The position numbers were made by a program, and so were the translations under genes. This document shows positions 48,366 through 62,137 of a stretch of 64,000 nucleotides of DNA, piece after piece. Numbering within the stretch: position 1 is the stretch's first letter; the number at the start of each line of letters is the position of its first letter. Source of the stretch: Anarhynchus alexandrinus (lineage: Eukaryota > Chordata > Aves > Charadriiformes > Charadriidae); contig VUYV01000011.1 in NCBI GenBank assembly GCA_008711295.1, positions 3,041,029 through 3,105,028 of the forward strand, written 5' to 3'. The notes under the pieces were generated by a model. The model had not been told where the DNA came from. It was given only the letters and a program-made list of their open reading frames with translations, and searched no databases.

Positions 48366-51300
48366 CCTTGCAGGGGGTGCAGGCACTAATCCTGAAGCTG
48401 CACTCAGCACAGGCGTAAAACCCACTTGTAGTTCACCGCTGATCCAAATCCTTCACATCCCCAGGGTAACTCCGCCTCGAGTTACTGTACATGAAATTTG
48501 ACCCTGCCATCTAAGAGCTAAGGAGCTGCTCCCATCTTTAATCTCTCTGACAGTGCCTAGTCAGGGCTTTCTGAAGAATTCTGTTAGTCTGTTTTTTCCG
48601 TATAAGCATTAGTTTTCTTTATCTGAAGTTTTGTACTGCTATCTGACCTATTTACTTGGAAGCCTGCGAGAAGGGTTTGGGTTGGAATAGAGCTGGGATT
48701 GTGATCCAAGTATGAGCCTTTCACTGTTAATTGTATCAGCATTCATAATTGTATGCACATTTCTAAACTGTCATGATACCCACATCCTTTTAAAACATGG
48801 GCCAGGACATCAAAAGGGTTATGTCTGCTCAGAGATCAGCAGAGAAGCAAGAAATTAAATTGCCCGATACCTTAAAAACTATTACATGGGCTGTTTTGCC
48901 CCCATTATATCAAAAGTGACATAGGAAAAATAAGTCTGGAATTAGGCTTTTGAAGCTCATTAGCCTTCAAGATTTAATTAGCAGGAAGCAGGCTGTTTAA
49001 TGGAGGTTTAAGGTGCCCTGTGCCTGCCATCACTGTAGGGTGGGCAGGGGCTCTGCATAGCCAGCGCGGTGGAAACCTCACTGGACAGGGACTTGTGGGG
49101 TGAGTGGGAGAAAAGCGTTAAGAAGTCCTGAATTCAGATTCTCTTTCTGCTGCAGGTTTGCTTTAAGAGAGCTGCATTGTCTCCCTGTGCATGGCTTAGC
49201 CTGTATTTTAACTTTCAGGACAACCCCCGGTAGAAGATATCTGTGCAACTGATGGGTACCGCAGTGATTCTTTGCTTTCTGATTCAGACTTTCCAGAGTC
49301 CTACTGGTGACAGGGTAACATCATCCAGTCTGTGTTTTGGAAATACATACTTTACGAACATGAAATACTTGGACATACGTGCACGCTCCATCTCTGGTCC
49401 TGCCAGCTGCATGTATCTATATACTTTTGTATTTTCAGGTATCGCCAGTTTTGCTATGCCATGATCAAGCATATTGAGCTGAAGACATTTCACCAACAGA
49501 CCTTTTGGAAGGCAGATGGTTTTTGCAGTTACAGAGCCCTACATGTCCAGGGATATTGGCAAAAGAGGTTGTCAGGGCAAGGGAGATGAGTGTTGCCTGT
49601 AACAGAATTGCAAACCTTTTGGTACCCAGAGTGCTTCCCACCCACTGAACCCAACGTGCCTTGTGCATGCTTTGTGCACGGTGATGGATCGCGTCTCATC
49701 GAGGTGACAGCAGGGACTTCTCGGTCCCAGCTAGAGAGTGTTTCTTCACAGCCCTATGCCATGCCGTGTAGACCTCATCTTTCATGTAGGTGCTGTTGCT
49801 TTTATTCTTTATCTGTGTAAAGCCTGGCAGGGTGGGTCTCACTTCATGGACAGTGCCTGCACAGGTGTTGCCACAGTGCAAGTAGGAATTAATCGTGCCT
49901 GGCCTCCATCAGAGCGACAAACGTCGCCTCCGAGAGCGCCTGGAGGATGCTCTACTCTTCGTCTATTCTATGCTGGGCGCAGCGGATGCAGCCGGCAGAG
50001 GGAGTGCGGACCATTGCACAGTCTGCATGTCTCCTATTCAATGCAGCGCCCTGCAAACCGGCCTCTCTCTTCCCTTCTCTCAGCAGACCGCTAAGTGGGA
50101 ACAGAGCAACACGATAACGGATTGTTTATTATGGAAACATGCCACTTTTAGTAGATTTACAAGCAGCTCTGTGGAGCTCCTGATCGCTCTGTATTTTTGG
50201 TTTTAGTCCGTTACTCATCCTGATACATCGTTGGTATATGTCTGACCATGGCTGTAAAAGACGCTAGCGGGGCATGATGGGGCCAAAGCACAGGAGACAG
50301 AAAGCAGCTGTCAGGCGGCATTTCTTCCAGGGGTTTGAGGAGTACCAGCAGTCTGTGTCAGCCCGGCAGTGACTGTTTCTCAGTGACTGACTTTACACTC
50401 AGACTATTTTGTAGTTCCTTCAAGGCCCCGTGGTTTAGCGGCTGCACAGATGGTTGCGTTGCGTTTAGAGCAAAGTGAAATAACACTAGTTCCTCCCATC
50501 CTCTGCCGCCTCACCCAGAGAAATTAGCAGCCTCTTTTGGGAGCTACTAGTCAAAATCCCAGATCCAAACACCTCCGGACTTTCAGCAAAGTTTGAAACC
50601 AGTTCAGGAGCTGAATTTCAAGTCTACTTTTCCTGTGCCAAAACCCCCAGAGCTGAATACCTGGGAACTATGGAGGTGGGGTAACTCACGGACCAAATAC
50701 ACTCTGAGCTTTTCATTGTCTACCTCCAATGCATCAGCTCGCTCAAAATAATATGTCTAGCATGGTTCATACCACAGTCGCTGCTGTAATCACCGCTGAA
50801 ACCTGGATAGGTTAGAAATCCATATGTGGACCTGCGTCTGGTTGAATTTGGCAGACAAAAAGCAGTCCCCAAAAGGCAATTTCTTCATATCAAATCATCT
50901 GCCAACTTTAACAGTTTTGATTTATGCATTTTAAGGTTCCTGAGCTCTTTGTTGACAGAGTTGAAGGCCATCTCCACTGGCACTGTTATTGAATGAGCCA
51001 CCTCAGGAGCGAGACTGGCTTCCAGATCACAGCATAGCCGGGACCTTATATCTTTTACACGTGAGATTTCTCTGCCTGTCTCGTTGGTCTTCTGCACTTC
51101 CTTAGCTCAAACAAGTGCTTCCAATTACAGGAAAGTATATGTGACATACATCAGTCATGGTCAGGTTTTGTGCACTGTAGTTTTAAGTGTGTGTGTGGGG
51201 TACAAGTGTTGCACTTGTGCTTGCTCCTTTACCTGCTGCTCCAACCTAGGGTAGAGAAGAAATGTGCCATGTGGGTACGAACCGTCCTGGTTTTTCTAAT

Positions 51301-54300
51301 GAAACTGTGCTTTCGGGGATGTTTTTTCTTTTCTTTTTCATTTTTTTATTTGGCCCTGAAAGAGGAAATTAATTAGGGCAGTTGGAAGTCTACGAGGGCT
51401 GTTCTGCATGGGGAAAACCAGAGCAGGTGAGCAGTTCTTGGAACTGCTTGGACAGTGGACGAGAGCATGGAGTAAGAGACCGGCGAGAGGGTAGTTAGTT
51501 TAGTTAGAAAGACTGGCTGACCGGAGCGTAAGCTGAGCGTAGCAGTCTGGAAAGTAGATCATCTTTCTGAAAGGCACAAAGAAGAAAAATAATGGCTCCA
51601 GATTCATCCCTTGTGTAATTCTTTTGAAGTTGGTGGCTTGCACCAGGATGATTTAACCCCATTAATTTTAATGGGTCACTGCTGTGTCCCAAGAGTTGCT
51701 TTTTGGTGTGCTCCGTTCTGAGGCAGAGATAAAGCAGAGCCTCGGTGTCTGGGCTTGAACCCAAGCTTGGTGTCCCCATAGGGCTGGCTTGGGCCCATCC
51801 ACATTGTGGCTGACTCCAGTTGGAGAGGGAAAAGGATGCAGGAGATGATGATGTGTCTGAGCCCCCATCCCGTGACAGCTGGGTGCTGCCAGGACTTTGT
51901 TGTGAGCCATAACTTGCCTGAAAAGCGATATCTGGTCTGAAAACCAGGGATGGCTAGGTTCAGGGTGCTCACTGGAGTGAGCCCTCGCCCTGCTGTGGGT
52001 CTGCTCATCCAAAGCAATTAACACCCGGAGAGACAAGGAGGTGTGGAGCAGTGTGTCAAAGAAAGGAGCCTGAAATCGAGCAGAAACCAGCACCAGATGA
52101 GCCCCGGTGGGACTCAGTGGGCAGAGAGTGAAGGTCAGTGCCCACGACACACGGCAGGGACTCGGGGGCTATGGCTGGGGACAGAGATAAAGCGCGTTTA
52201 CCACCTGTTGGTCAAAGCAAGCTGGTCGTAGCAGGAGTCGGCCACGCGTAGTTAAAAAGCCCATGTATCACAGCAGGGAAAATTTAATCTACTGCCAGGA
52301 GGGGGGATGCGTGTTTGTCACCAGTTGTCAAACAGCTGAAAACGTGGCAGCAGACACAGCTGTAGTGCTCGGGCAGAAATAGCAATCGTGCCCCAACCTC
52401 GTCAGGCAGCAGCACGTCACGTGCTGTGTTCAGCCCCTGCTTCTCAGGGACCTCCGAGACTGCCTTGTGCCTCAGCTCTCTGTTTTCTGCGTGCCTCTCC
52501 AAGGGACGTTTGTAGGAAAATAGGTTTACTGTCCCATTTTGAGGGTTGCACAGCTTTCACCTGACTCCCTGTCCTTCATTTTGCAATTATTTGCAAGTCG
52601 TGCTGAAGTATTGACCAGACAACAGGAAACGAGCCATGAGGAGCAGATGGACCATAATGAAATGAAGAACTAAATCTTAACGCAAATGTTCTTAGTAAGA
52701 CGGAGGAGGGGGATGCCCCGTTCGGTGAAGGCTGGGTGTAAAGTCAGCACTAAGCAGCCTGCTTTTGTCAAGGCATCAGCTGCTCATTAGCATCTTGCAG
52801 AAGGAAGGGAAAACAAGCATCGCTGTGTCTTTGGGCGTTTATCTCTTGACAGACTTGACATGGCTGCACAGTGGGTCCAGGGAGAGGGTGCAGACCTGGG
52901 TCCCAGTAGGGAAGGATGTACTGCTATGTGTTGCAATAAAAGTTGCTCAGTAAACTCAATGGTTTAACTTCTTGTGATTCCTCCATTTAATCTCATTGGA
53001 CTATATTCTTCTCCCAATCATAAATTGTATGGCAAACTGTTAAATCACTTCATAGCTAAAGCAGATCAGAAAATCCATCTGGATTGGCAAACTGATCTGT
53101 AAAATGCTTTATAAAATAAAGATGTGGCTGGCCTTGAATTAGATCTTCTGGAAAAGCAGAAAGGAGGGGAGCTCATCTCTGAATATCAAAGGTTGTTCTT
53201 GCAAGCACGTGGGCCTTGGAAAGACTATCTGCTGGTACCCAACATATCACAGTGCAATATTTACACGCGAGTGCACCCTGTACATGTGTCTCTCTCTCTT
53301 TTGGAGGGAGAAGTGTAAAATAAAAAGGGTGAAACTCAATTTGCCTGTGCCCAAGATATGGTTGCAATTCACCCCAAGGGCTGGAACAAGTGCTGCTGCC
53401 GCTCTGCAGCACCCGAGGAGGAATTTCAACCACATCCATGCAAAGACAGATGGAAGAGTCCCAGCAAAACCTTGTTTCTCTGTCAGGTTATTTTAAGTAA
53501 CTGCAGCAAATCCCTTCACGTCACACAGGGCTGCCTGCGCGGTCCTTGTCCAGCCTCTTCAAGGGTAGCACGGCCTGGCAGCATGAGGGAGTCCGAGTGC
53601 CGCGGGATTCTCTGAGAAATTAAGCCTTTTCCATAGCAAATGAAGTGACTGAAAAGTGCAGGTGCTGCTGAAATCCTGCCTGCGTGTCCTAGTCTGTGAG
53701 CAGCATCGCCAGCCCAAGTCTGCACTGCAGTGTGTTAGTGCAGCTCACTACCACACCTCCGAGCTCCTGCAATTGCATCCTCAGAGCATCCTACCTACGG
53801 ACAATCCGGTGCTATTTCCCCAGATTAAGTAGCTAATAATTTTAAGTAACGGGGAACTCTGAAAAAATTGCAAACTTTGCTGAATGAAGAAAATACTAAA
53901 TATGCTGAGAAAAGTATTTGTTAATGCTCACACTGCTCAACGTTAAATGTGAACAGACCACAGCAGGTGTGAAGGGATGTGATACAGGCTTGGAAACCCT
54001 GGAGTGAGCTGAGGGAAGGCCTGTGAGAAGAAGAGAAAAATGCAACGTGATGATGAAATGCAAATATTTCTGCAACTGTGTTAAAGTGCAGGATCAGGGG
54101 CCATCCAGCTGTCCATTGGCCGCTTTCAGCCAAAAGACAGCAGAAGGCAATGGATGATCTCACCCTGCTCCTCTTAAATCGACAAATCTCCTCCACAGTT
54201 GCTTAAATATCAGTTTTTCTATGGTTATTCTTCACCAGCTGTTTGGCAAAGCCTCATGTGGGCCGAACGTTTTCTTCTCTCCTCTCACTGCTTCCTCATA

Positions 54301-54948
54301 ACCCAGGAAACCGCTCGGGTGGTTCAGATGGCCGCGGATGGGAGGTAGGACAGCCCAGACGTATTTCAGAGGTTTGAAAGTGTGTCGGCAGAAAACCCCT
54401 CAGCGTGAGGCCAGCTTTTGGGAGGATAGTGCTGACGTACGGCTTGCGGGGATCAAAGCCCGAGAGAAGCTCAAACAGGGCTGTCTTTGAAACGCTGGAT
54501 CCTGCAGATATAATGTGGTGGTTTTATCTGACCTGTGAACATCTCTGACAAGGCATCAGGTCATTAGTCTTGTGCTTGTTATTGTAACATTTGCTGGAAT
54601 GAAACACAGGCATTTTTAAATCACAGCTATCAAAGCGTATCATAAATTGTAAGCAGTTTCTTTTCCTTTGTTTGAGTATATCCCCGTGCCAAATCATTCA
54701 GTGCTCATATCTTCTAAATTGGGCGTGACATTACCAGTGAAAAGCTGTGACTGAGCATAAAATAATTATTTTTTTAAAAAACAGAGCTGCAAAAACAATG
54801 TATATTTCCTAAAAAAATGAATAGAAAGTGACCCTTACCTCTTAAAACACTTCTGCTTCCAGCCTCTGGTAATAACTGTGTGTTCGACTCTGAAGTGCTA
54901 AAAAATCTGCTTTTTGTAAAGTGGAATTTAAAAGACTGTTGCTTAAAG

Positions 54949-54967
54949 TATATATATATACGTATAC
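54949..54967. repeat. (TA)n tract with palindromic flank
   Basis: A TA run of about six units is followed by CGTATACT. The whole stretch is nearly self-complementary between AGTATA and TATACT. It is a short AT-rich simple repeat. Confidence 0.75.
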
Positions 54968-56242
54968 TGTGCAGTTACTCCCACCCACAAGCTGATTTTC
55001 TTGCTTCTAAGAGCTGTGACACGTTTTTAAGAGGAGTGGTATATTTTTAAACTTGCGCTATGGCATGAGATGAAGGTCAGCCCAACTGAGTCTGAGTCTT
55101 TGAGGGACTGAGAAATTAAACCCCAGCCTCCGCTCCTGCTTTGCGACTTTAGGCCAGGAGCTCTTTGCTCAGCTTTCTTCTTGTGCAATGCTGTGGCATC
55201 TTGTCCCTGCTTCTGAGGAGAAAGATCCACCCAAGTTTCCAGATGCTCAGCTGTGAAGATAACATGGCCACGGTTGCATTAGCAACTGCACGCTCTGAGG
55301 TCTTTCAAGGAGAGTCTGTTCCCAACCTGAACTGCAGTTTTCTTCTTGTGATGTTCCTGACTTCAAGCATTGAGAAAAACTGCACCTGGAGACACATTTG
55401 CAGCATTCTTGTCGTCATTACTGTTATTTTTTCAAGTCCTCTTTGTGAGACAGACTTTCTTTGGAGCTGTGTGAGGCACAGCCCCAGGGCGTGCGTGTGG
55501 TGGGAACCATCTCTGTGCATGTCCTCCTGCCATGTGCTCCCAGAGGTCAGCTGCTTTCACAGGTTCCTCGCCTGCCCTTTGAAGAACCTCGAGGCAGGTG
55601 AAGGAGGGATCAGGGAGAGGTTATAATGTTTGCATTTTGGATTGTTTCTCCGCTGGTTAGAGCAGCTCTGGGGCCTGGTGGGCATGAGGCAGCCTGCAGA
55701 CTCTGGGGGAGCAGAGGCAGAGAGATGGCCAAAAATCACTGATCTTCCAACTCCGTCACCATCCCAGATTTGTTTTGGTACACATAGGGCTCTAAGATTT
55801 TCATGACATTGTTTAAAACATGTTTATTCTTGGGTAAAACCAGGGCACTTTCCCTTTTATGTGTCTTTACTGAAAAAAGGGTCTTGGTATTGTTATCACA
55901 GCAAATAAATGAAGGAACTTACTCCCTACCACAAAACCCTGCATTCTTCAGCATAAAGCAAAGAAACATAAATAACCAGCATAGGGGATGTGCCTGGCCT
56001 CTAATGTATGTGGAGTTCACTCTTCCAGACCCTTGGTTTCTTCTGGACAGTGATTTAGAAGGAAAAGCTTTTATCTAATTATGAGGTAGGTCTCCGCAGA
56101 GCTCCCCAGGCACCGCTAATGGATGGGATGCACAGCAGAGCTTGAAGGTTTTTTATTCTAGCTGGGTTAAAAGAAGAGCTGGGTTTCTGGTGTTGCACAT
56201 ACTATTGCTAGGTAGGTCAGACTTGGGTTTTGTGCGGGGCCT

Positions 56243-56945
56243 GGGATGTTCATGCCGTGATCAGAGTGATTTTGCATTATGGTGAGGTGTGTGTTATAAG
56301 GAGGGGAGAGAGGCAATCAGCCGCGGAGAGGCCAGAAGCAGCGGGGCAAGGACGGTCGGGTAGCTGGTGCTGGAGAGTCAGCGGAGGCAAAGCAGAGGGG
56401 CCCCGTTCCAGGAATTAGCTTCGGTCCCAGAGGATGACTGGGGAAGAAATCGTTAATAAGTAGGTTATTGGCAGCAGGACACTCCATTTCGTGCTCTGAT
56501 TCATAATTCCTACTGCTGCATCTCATGGCTTGTGTGCCCAGGTCCTACTGTTGGATCTCGCACTATTTTACAGTGATGAGAGATTATTCAAAGTAGCGCT
56601 GAATTCAGATTCGGTACTGGGACCTAAAAGCAATGCAGATCTTTGCATTTCACATTTACAGTTGTTTTTATGGTGTGTGATTGTGGCATAGTACAGTATC
56701 CAGTGTATCTGCTGGGCTGGACACCACAGTGCGGACTTCAGGATACACAAACCTCCCTAGGACCTCAGGGATGTTCTTGTCATGCTGTGGTAGATGCATC
56801 TCCGTGGGGAGGAGCTCATGGCCAAGCACAGCACGGCATGGCACTGATAGGAATGGCAATGTTCCTGCTGAGGGTGTGGTTTCTTGTTGTCCAGCTTCCG
56901 GAATTTCAGGTAACAAAGGGACAAAATAGTGCACAAAGGCTGATT
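56243..56945. repeat. Left copy of a ~700-bp near-identical duplication
   Basis: This 703-bp segment starts GGGATGTTCATGCCGTGATC and ends AAAGGCTGATT. It is repeated after the N gap with only three differences seen: G/A at 56305 versus 57138, a 7-bp indel near 56697-56706, and G/A at 56784 versus 57610. Its right edge is the gap itself. It contains no recognised gene; frames seen in it are chance ORFs that appear twice because of the duplication. Confidence 0.97.
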
Positions 56946-57075
56946 NNNNNNNNNNNNNNNNNNNNNNNNNNNNNNNNNNNNNNNNNNNNNNNNNNNNNNN
57001 NNNNNNNNNNNNNNNNNNNNNNNNNNNNNNNNNNNNNNNNNNNNNNNNNNNNNNNNNNNNNNNNNNNNNNNNNNN
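56946..57075. other. Assembly gap (130 N)
   Basis: There are 130 consecutive N. Since the flanks are copies of each other that both abut the gap, the true distance is probably negative (overlapping contigs), and the N run probably represents no missing sequence. Confidence 0.97.
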
Positions 57076-57771
57076 GGGATGTTCATGCCGTGATCAGAGT
57101 GATTTTGCATTATGGTGAGGTGTGTGTTATAAGGAGGAGAGAGAGGCAATCAGCCGCGGAGAGGCCAGAAGCAGCGGGGCAAGGACGGTCGGGTAGCTGG
57201 TGCTGGAGAGTCAGCGGAGGCAAAGCAGAGGGGCCCCGTTCCAGGAATTAGCTTCGGTCCCAGAGGATGACTGGGGAAGAAATCGTTAATAAGTAGGTTA
57301 TTGGCAGCAGGACACTCCATTTCGTGCTCTGATTCATAATTCCTACTGCTGCATCTCATGGCTTGTGTGCCCAGGTCCTACTGTTGGATCTCGCACTATT
57401 TTACAGTGATGAGAGATTATTCAAAGTAGCGCTGAATTCAGATTCGGTACTGGGACCTAAAAGCAATGCAGATCTTTGCATTTCACATTTACAGTTGTTT
57501 TTATGGTGTGTGATTGTGGCATAGTACAGTGTATCTGCTGGGCTGGACACCACAGTGCGGACTTCAGGATACACAAACCTCCCTAGGACCTCAGGGATGT
57601 TCTTGTCATACTGTGGTAGATGCATCTCCGTGGGGAGGAGCTCATGGCCAAGCACAGCACGGCATGGCACTGATAGGAATGGCAATGTTCCTGCTGAGGG
57701 TGTGGTTTCTTGTTGTCCAGCTTCCGGAATTTCAGGTAACAAAGGGACAAAATAGTGCACAAAGGCTGATT
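57076..57771. repeat. Right copy of the ~700-bp duplication
   Basis: This 696-bp segment is the partner of 56243-56945. Its first base after the gap is the first duplicated base. It then continues past the shared end into unique sequence (GCAGGGCATGATACTTG). The 7-bp length difference sits in a locally repetitive CAGT context. The pattern fits two alleles or two error-bearing contig ends of one locus. Confidence 0.97.
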
Positions 57772-57898
57772 GCAGGGCATGATACTTGCAGAACCTCATT
57801 GATATTCTGAGCTTGTGAATTACTGACCGAGTGCAATCAACAGCCTAAAAGGAGGGGGTGTAATTCCTGACAATCAATGACATTTTCCCTTCGCCCAC

Positions 57899-57920
57899 AT
57901 CTGATATCTATATATCAGAT
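57899..57920. repeat. Perfect inverted repeat, 9-bp arms
   Basis: ATCTGATAT, a 4-nt spacer, then ATATCAGAT. The arms are exactly complementary and could form a small hairpin or be a dimeric protein site. The spacing and AT content also make chance plausible. Confidence 0.75.
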
Positions 57921-60883
57921 AACGTGAACAGTTACAGCAGTAATAAGCTGCCAATGGCCATTTAGCTTCAAAAACATAGAGATCCTTCATGTTGCAGGCC
58001 AGAAATACCCCCGATCAGTGTTCATTTTGAAGGAACAAGTAATTCCTCTTTTAGCCAAATTAAAAGGTTTTCTTCTATAACCAGCGGAACAGATGGAAAT
58101 AATGAAATTCATTCATTATGCCTCTTCACTTTTATGAACCTAGAACATGGGAAAAGACATTGCAAATACCACACACCCCCACCCTTTGGAGATGTATGAG
58201 GTGAATTAAAAGTTAATGTCTGGGTTGAGAATTGGACAGGAGTTACATAAAAGGAACAAGGAGAAATTTACTGTTTTCTGCATGAGCAGGTCTGAACAAC
58301 ATCCAAATTTGTATCTGAACTGGACTGCATTATTTTTGGTCTATTCAGACATTGCACTGTTTCATGGTGTGTGATGATGCTTCTGTGCTCAACGTGCCTT
58401 GGTGTCTTTTATGTTCTCCATATGTTTTGAATGCATATAAAAAGATGATATTTTCTTGCATTTTCCACAGGTATTTAATATTTAATATTGGTGACCTTAA
58501 AAACTCAGTTGATGTGATTTGGGGTGGTTTGGGGCAATTATATAGGCATGTACTGGAGTTCAACATGATTTTTTGATTTGCACATTTAATTGAGTAAGGC
58601 TCAAGGAAGTAGCAGTATGGATCCATACATGTACTAGTGAAAACATCTTCTGTCTCTGAGAAGTTAGTTTGAAGTTCAGTATTATAATCTGTAAGTATGT
58701 GGTCAAATGCCAACCAAGCAAAATTTACTAGAAGTTTTGATGGATCTGTAAAACTCGGGGTGTACCTGTCCATGTCTAGTCTCAGGAATCTGAAATAGCT
58801 GTACTATTTTCTTTGTTTCCTTCCCAGAATGAACTGAGTACTGAGACTGAAACAATCTCTTAGAGCATCTTTAAATATTGGGCTTTTTTTTAATTTATAA
58901 TTTCATATCCATAGTACCAAAAATAGCATCACCGTTCACTCACGGGGTGCTCAATACATCCTTGTTCAGCGAGTCTGATACTTCCAAGGCTGGAGTACAC
59001 AGGAAAGGTTCATGATGCTTCTTTGCAAATGCCACATAATTTAGCTCTGTAACCTCTTGGAGAGGAGTGGGGCCTGTTATCAGAGTTGGGTATTTGAAAG
59101 GGGTTATGGTCATTACCTTGAAAAGTAAACCTAGTGTTTGAAAGGTTTTATCTTTGGAAAGTTGCCTCTATTTTTCTGGCTTAATTGGTGCCTGTCAATG
59201 ATAACTTGAAGTCATTTAATGAATCCTAACAGTTATATTGGGCAAGACAAGCCCAAGATTTCTTTTTTCTTTTATGTTTTAGTGTTAGAATCAGAGAGCA
59301 TGTTTTAAGACTGCTTGATGATGGTACATAATCAGGGAAGACAAGTCTGCTTTTAGTAGTTGCCAATCCAGCAAAATTTACTAGATGCATTTACTAGATA
59401 TGTTTTGGAGTTTTATAGTTTCTGAAAAAGTTCAGTTCAAAGGACAGTGATTAGAAAAGTTTCCTAGAGTTCATGAACTTGCAGTAGATCAACTTGCAGT
59501 GGATCTTACGTGCTTTGATTTATGTCTCCAACTAGTAAATTAAAGAACCCGATGACTTGAAAGATCTTTCCATGTGCCGCTTTGTAGAAACAGGCAGAAA
59601 AACAATTCCAAGGTATATAAAATTGTTGTCTTATAGGGAACTACATTACTTTTTAGTATGCTGGAAAGACATTTGATGTTGCAAGACAGTTAACTGAGAA
59701 CATGCTGCTGAGGCAGATTTGGGAAGCGGCCGTGTTTTAATCTTGCTGTTCTAAATGAAGGAAATGTAATGAGGAAAGGAGAGACTACAGTCGCCAGATG
59801 AAGAAGTCGGAGTTCATACTGTGGGCCTGAGCTTGTCTTCCCACGTGCGTCGTAAGTTTTTGCCTCTCCTGGAAAAAATATTTACCGTTCTTAGGGCCAT
59901 GTGTACAACAGATGATTTTAAAAAGCCGGGAGAGAGATCTACCACTAAAAGGGGATGTAAAACTAGCTAGGGCAATAGGGTATTTAGCAGTGCAAAGTAC
60001 GTACAGATGCAATAGCCATCTGCCGTCTATGCACATTGCTGTCTTAATCTTTCAGGTCCTACTGCCCTTGGACATGTAGCAGGAGCAGCAAGACAGAGAG
60101 GTCCAACAGCATGTTGCTAAAAAGCCAGATGAGTACGCGGAAGTGCTAGACACCATAAGAACAGCACCAGAAAAGAATGCAAAATTGTATAATACCAAGC
60201 ATCTGGCATGCTCTCCTTTATACTGGGAGCTCAGAAGTCTAGCAGGGCCTGGGCCATGTCTGGAAATGCCTGTAACTCATTTCTTATTTTGCTAATTTAG
60301 AGCCTTTAAAATGTCAAAAATGCCAGTGGCAGCCTGGGAAATCCCTGTGTGAACCTCCAGCACGTGGGCTGGTGCCAGTGCTTGTTCCACGTGCTGGGAC
60401 AGGCTGTGGGGAATCCTGGGGAGCAACGCCAAAACCCGGCGCCCACCGTGGGGTTGTTTTGAGGTTGGTATGGGGCAAAGGAGAGCATTTGGGGGGAGAC
60501 TGTGAGTGGATATCCTTGCAGCTTGGGCAGTCAAAAGGAGAATGATGGGCAGGGGGCTCTTCTGCTTTGCCTTCTCAGTGGGCTCCCTCCAGGGTCCTGT
60601 TCCCATGGGGCACCCCAGGACTCGGTGACAGCCCTGCTTCATCATGGAGAACTATGCTTACAGGTGGGATGTGGCTGACGAGGATATGTGGGTCGAGGGG
60701 GATTGCTTGGGCCAAGGGCTTTCCTGCAAGCAGGAGGGGAGAGCATGAGGAAGGCATCCCGGACCACTATCGTTTGGGTCACTGCTCCTTTCTTAGGTTC
60801 CTCTGCCCCAAGCTGAGGGGCAACGAGAAATGGGAGAAAAAATTAGTTGAGTCTTTGTTGTTTTTCTGTTACTTGTCATGCAC

Positions 60884-61055
60884 AGAAGGGGTAAAGGGGT
60901 GATCTAATAGCAACCTACAGCTTCTTGAAGGGGAGTTACAAGGATGTTGGAGTCAAATTCTTGTTGTCAGTGGCAAACAATGCAAACAGGTGCAATGGCC
61001 ACAAACTGGTGTGGGAGGTTCAAGCTGGACAACAGAAGAAACGTCACAGAAAATA
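60884..61055 (+). mobile_element. CR1-class LINE fragment (sense)
   Basis: Blocks in order match the region of bird CR1 elements just upstream of the 3' tail: GAAGGGGTAAAGGGGTGATC, TAATAGCAACCTACAGCTTC, TTGAAGGGGAGTTACAAGGA, GGCCACAAACTG, and GGGAGGTTCAAGCTGGACAA followed by a GAAGAAAC motif. The copy is diverged and truncated at both ends, so it is an old insertion with no coding capacity. Confidence 0.75.
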
Positions 61056-62137
61056 GTTCCTTATTTCTGTAGTAGTAGTGTCATTATTCTCTCTGGCAAA
61101 TGGAAACATGGGAGAAGGGTCGATGCGCTGTGTTTCTTTGCTCAGCAACACCATCAGCAAAGCAGCAGCAGTAGTTGTAGCACTTATCACCACTGGCAAC
61201 ACACCTCCTGGCCATAGGCACTTCGCAATGGCTCCTGTCCTTCTACTGGCATCCGTCCCCTGGTGCGAAGAGACCTGCTCTAACCTATGCCCGGGGCTGT
61301 TTGGATGCCACTGGCAGGTCAGGTCAGGCCATCAAAATTTTTTGGGTTGCTTTTGCACCCCTGGCTTACTGCGTGAGCTTGCTTAGTCACCATTTCTACA
61401 TCCCTCATCTCTAAACTTGTGATGAGGTGACTCACTCTTATTGAATGCATGCTCGATTTTATTAGATAGTCATCAACATATTTCATATGCTCTCCATTAA
61501 AGAATTGCATGCTTCTTTGCTTGATTATCTTCTGGAAACAGCTTAGGTAAACAGCTTAGACAGAGGAAGCTCAGCACACTTTACCAAAAACAATATCCTA
61601 TAGGTTGTCTCTTGTCAAGGACTGGATGTGGCGTATGGGAGAATTGGGAATGATGAAGTATTTACTCAAATTGCTAGTTTCCGCTGCATTGAAGTCAGAG
61701 ACACTAAAGGCACTGCAGCATTTATAACTGATTTCCTGAACAGCGTAGCAAACTGAGATGAGAGCCCTTTTCTTGTAACTCACATGTGCAACAAAAATCA
61801 CTTAGCTAACATAAATCAGGGTTAAATTGCTTTTAAAGGCTCACAAAACATTTCTGAAAGAGACAGGATGAGGAAACCATTTTGCCACAGCAGAGTATGT
61901 TCCCATGATGAGTCCTATTAAAGCTTGATCAAAGAGCCATATTGGCTTTTCATTAGAGCCTGGTTATGTACAGTTGAAATTCAGCAGTGGTTTCAACAGA
62001 ATAGGCACAGAAATATGCACAGGAGGTAAATTTAAGCAGGAATCTAGACCATCAAAGCCTGTGATTAAGGACAGTTTAATGTGCTGAGTAATGCAGCGTG
62101 ATTTGGATGTAATTTATCCTAATCCAGTCTGATCTTT

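Larger units (their letters stand above)
36001..56242 (+). other. SH3PXD2A: Large SH3PXD2A intron, middle part
   Basis: No recognisable coding exon was seen. Contents: an acceptor-like pyrimidine tract at 36360-36381 followed by a short open frame, a MIR relic (about 36.8-36.9 kb), a small tandem repeat of GCCAGCCAGACT near 40.0 kb, a CpG/GC-rich kilobase with an (AAACC)n array (43.26-44.25 kb), CGTC/CATC tetramer repeats near 46.93-46.96 kb, a GT microsatellite (about 48.34 kb), a mildly CpG-rich stretch near 49.9-50.05 kb and a TA tract (54949-54960). The rest (37-43, 44.3-46.9, 48.4-54.9 and 55-56.2 kb) looks like ordinary intron. Confidence 0.75.

Noticed and set aside
50420..50500. tRNA-like start (GTGGTTTAGCGGCTG)
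   Set aside because: No B box (GGTTCGAATCC type) and no cloverleaf pairing follow at the right distance.
56643..57251. 202-codon frame crossing the N gap
   Set aside because: It reads through 130 N and depends on the false duplication, so it is not a real ORF.
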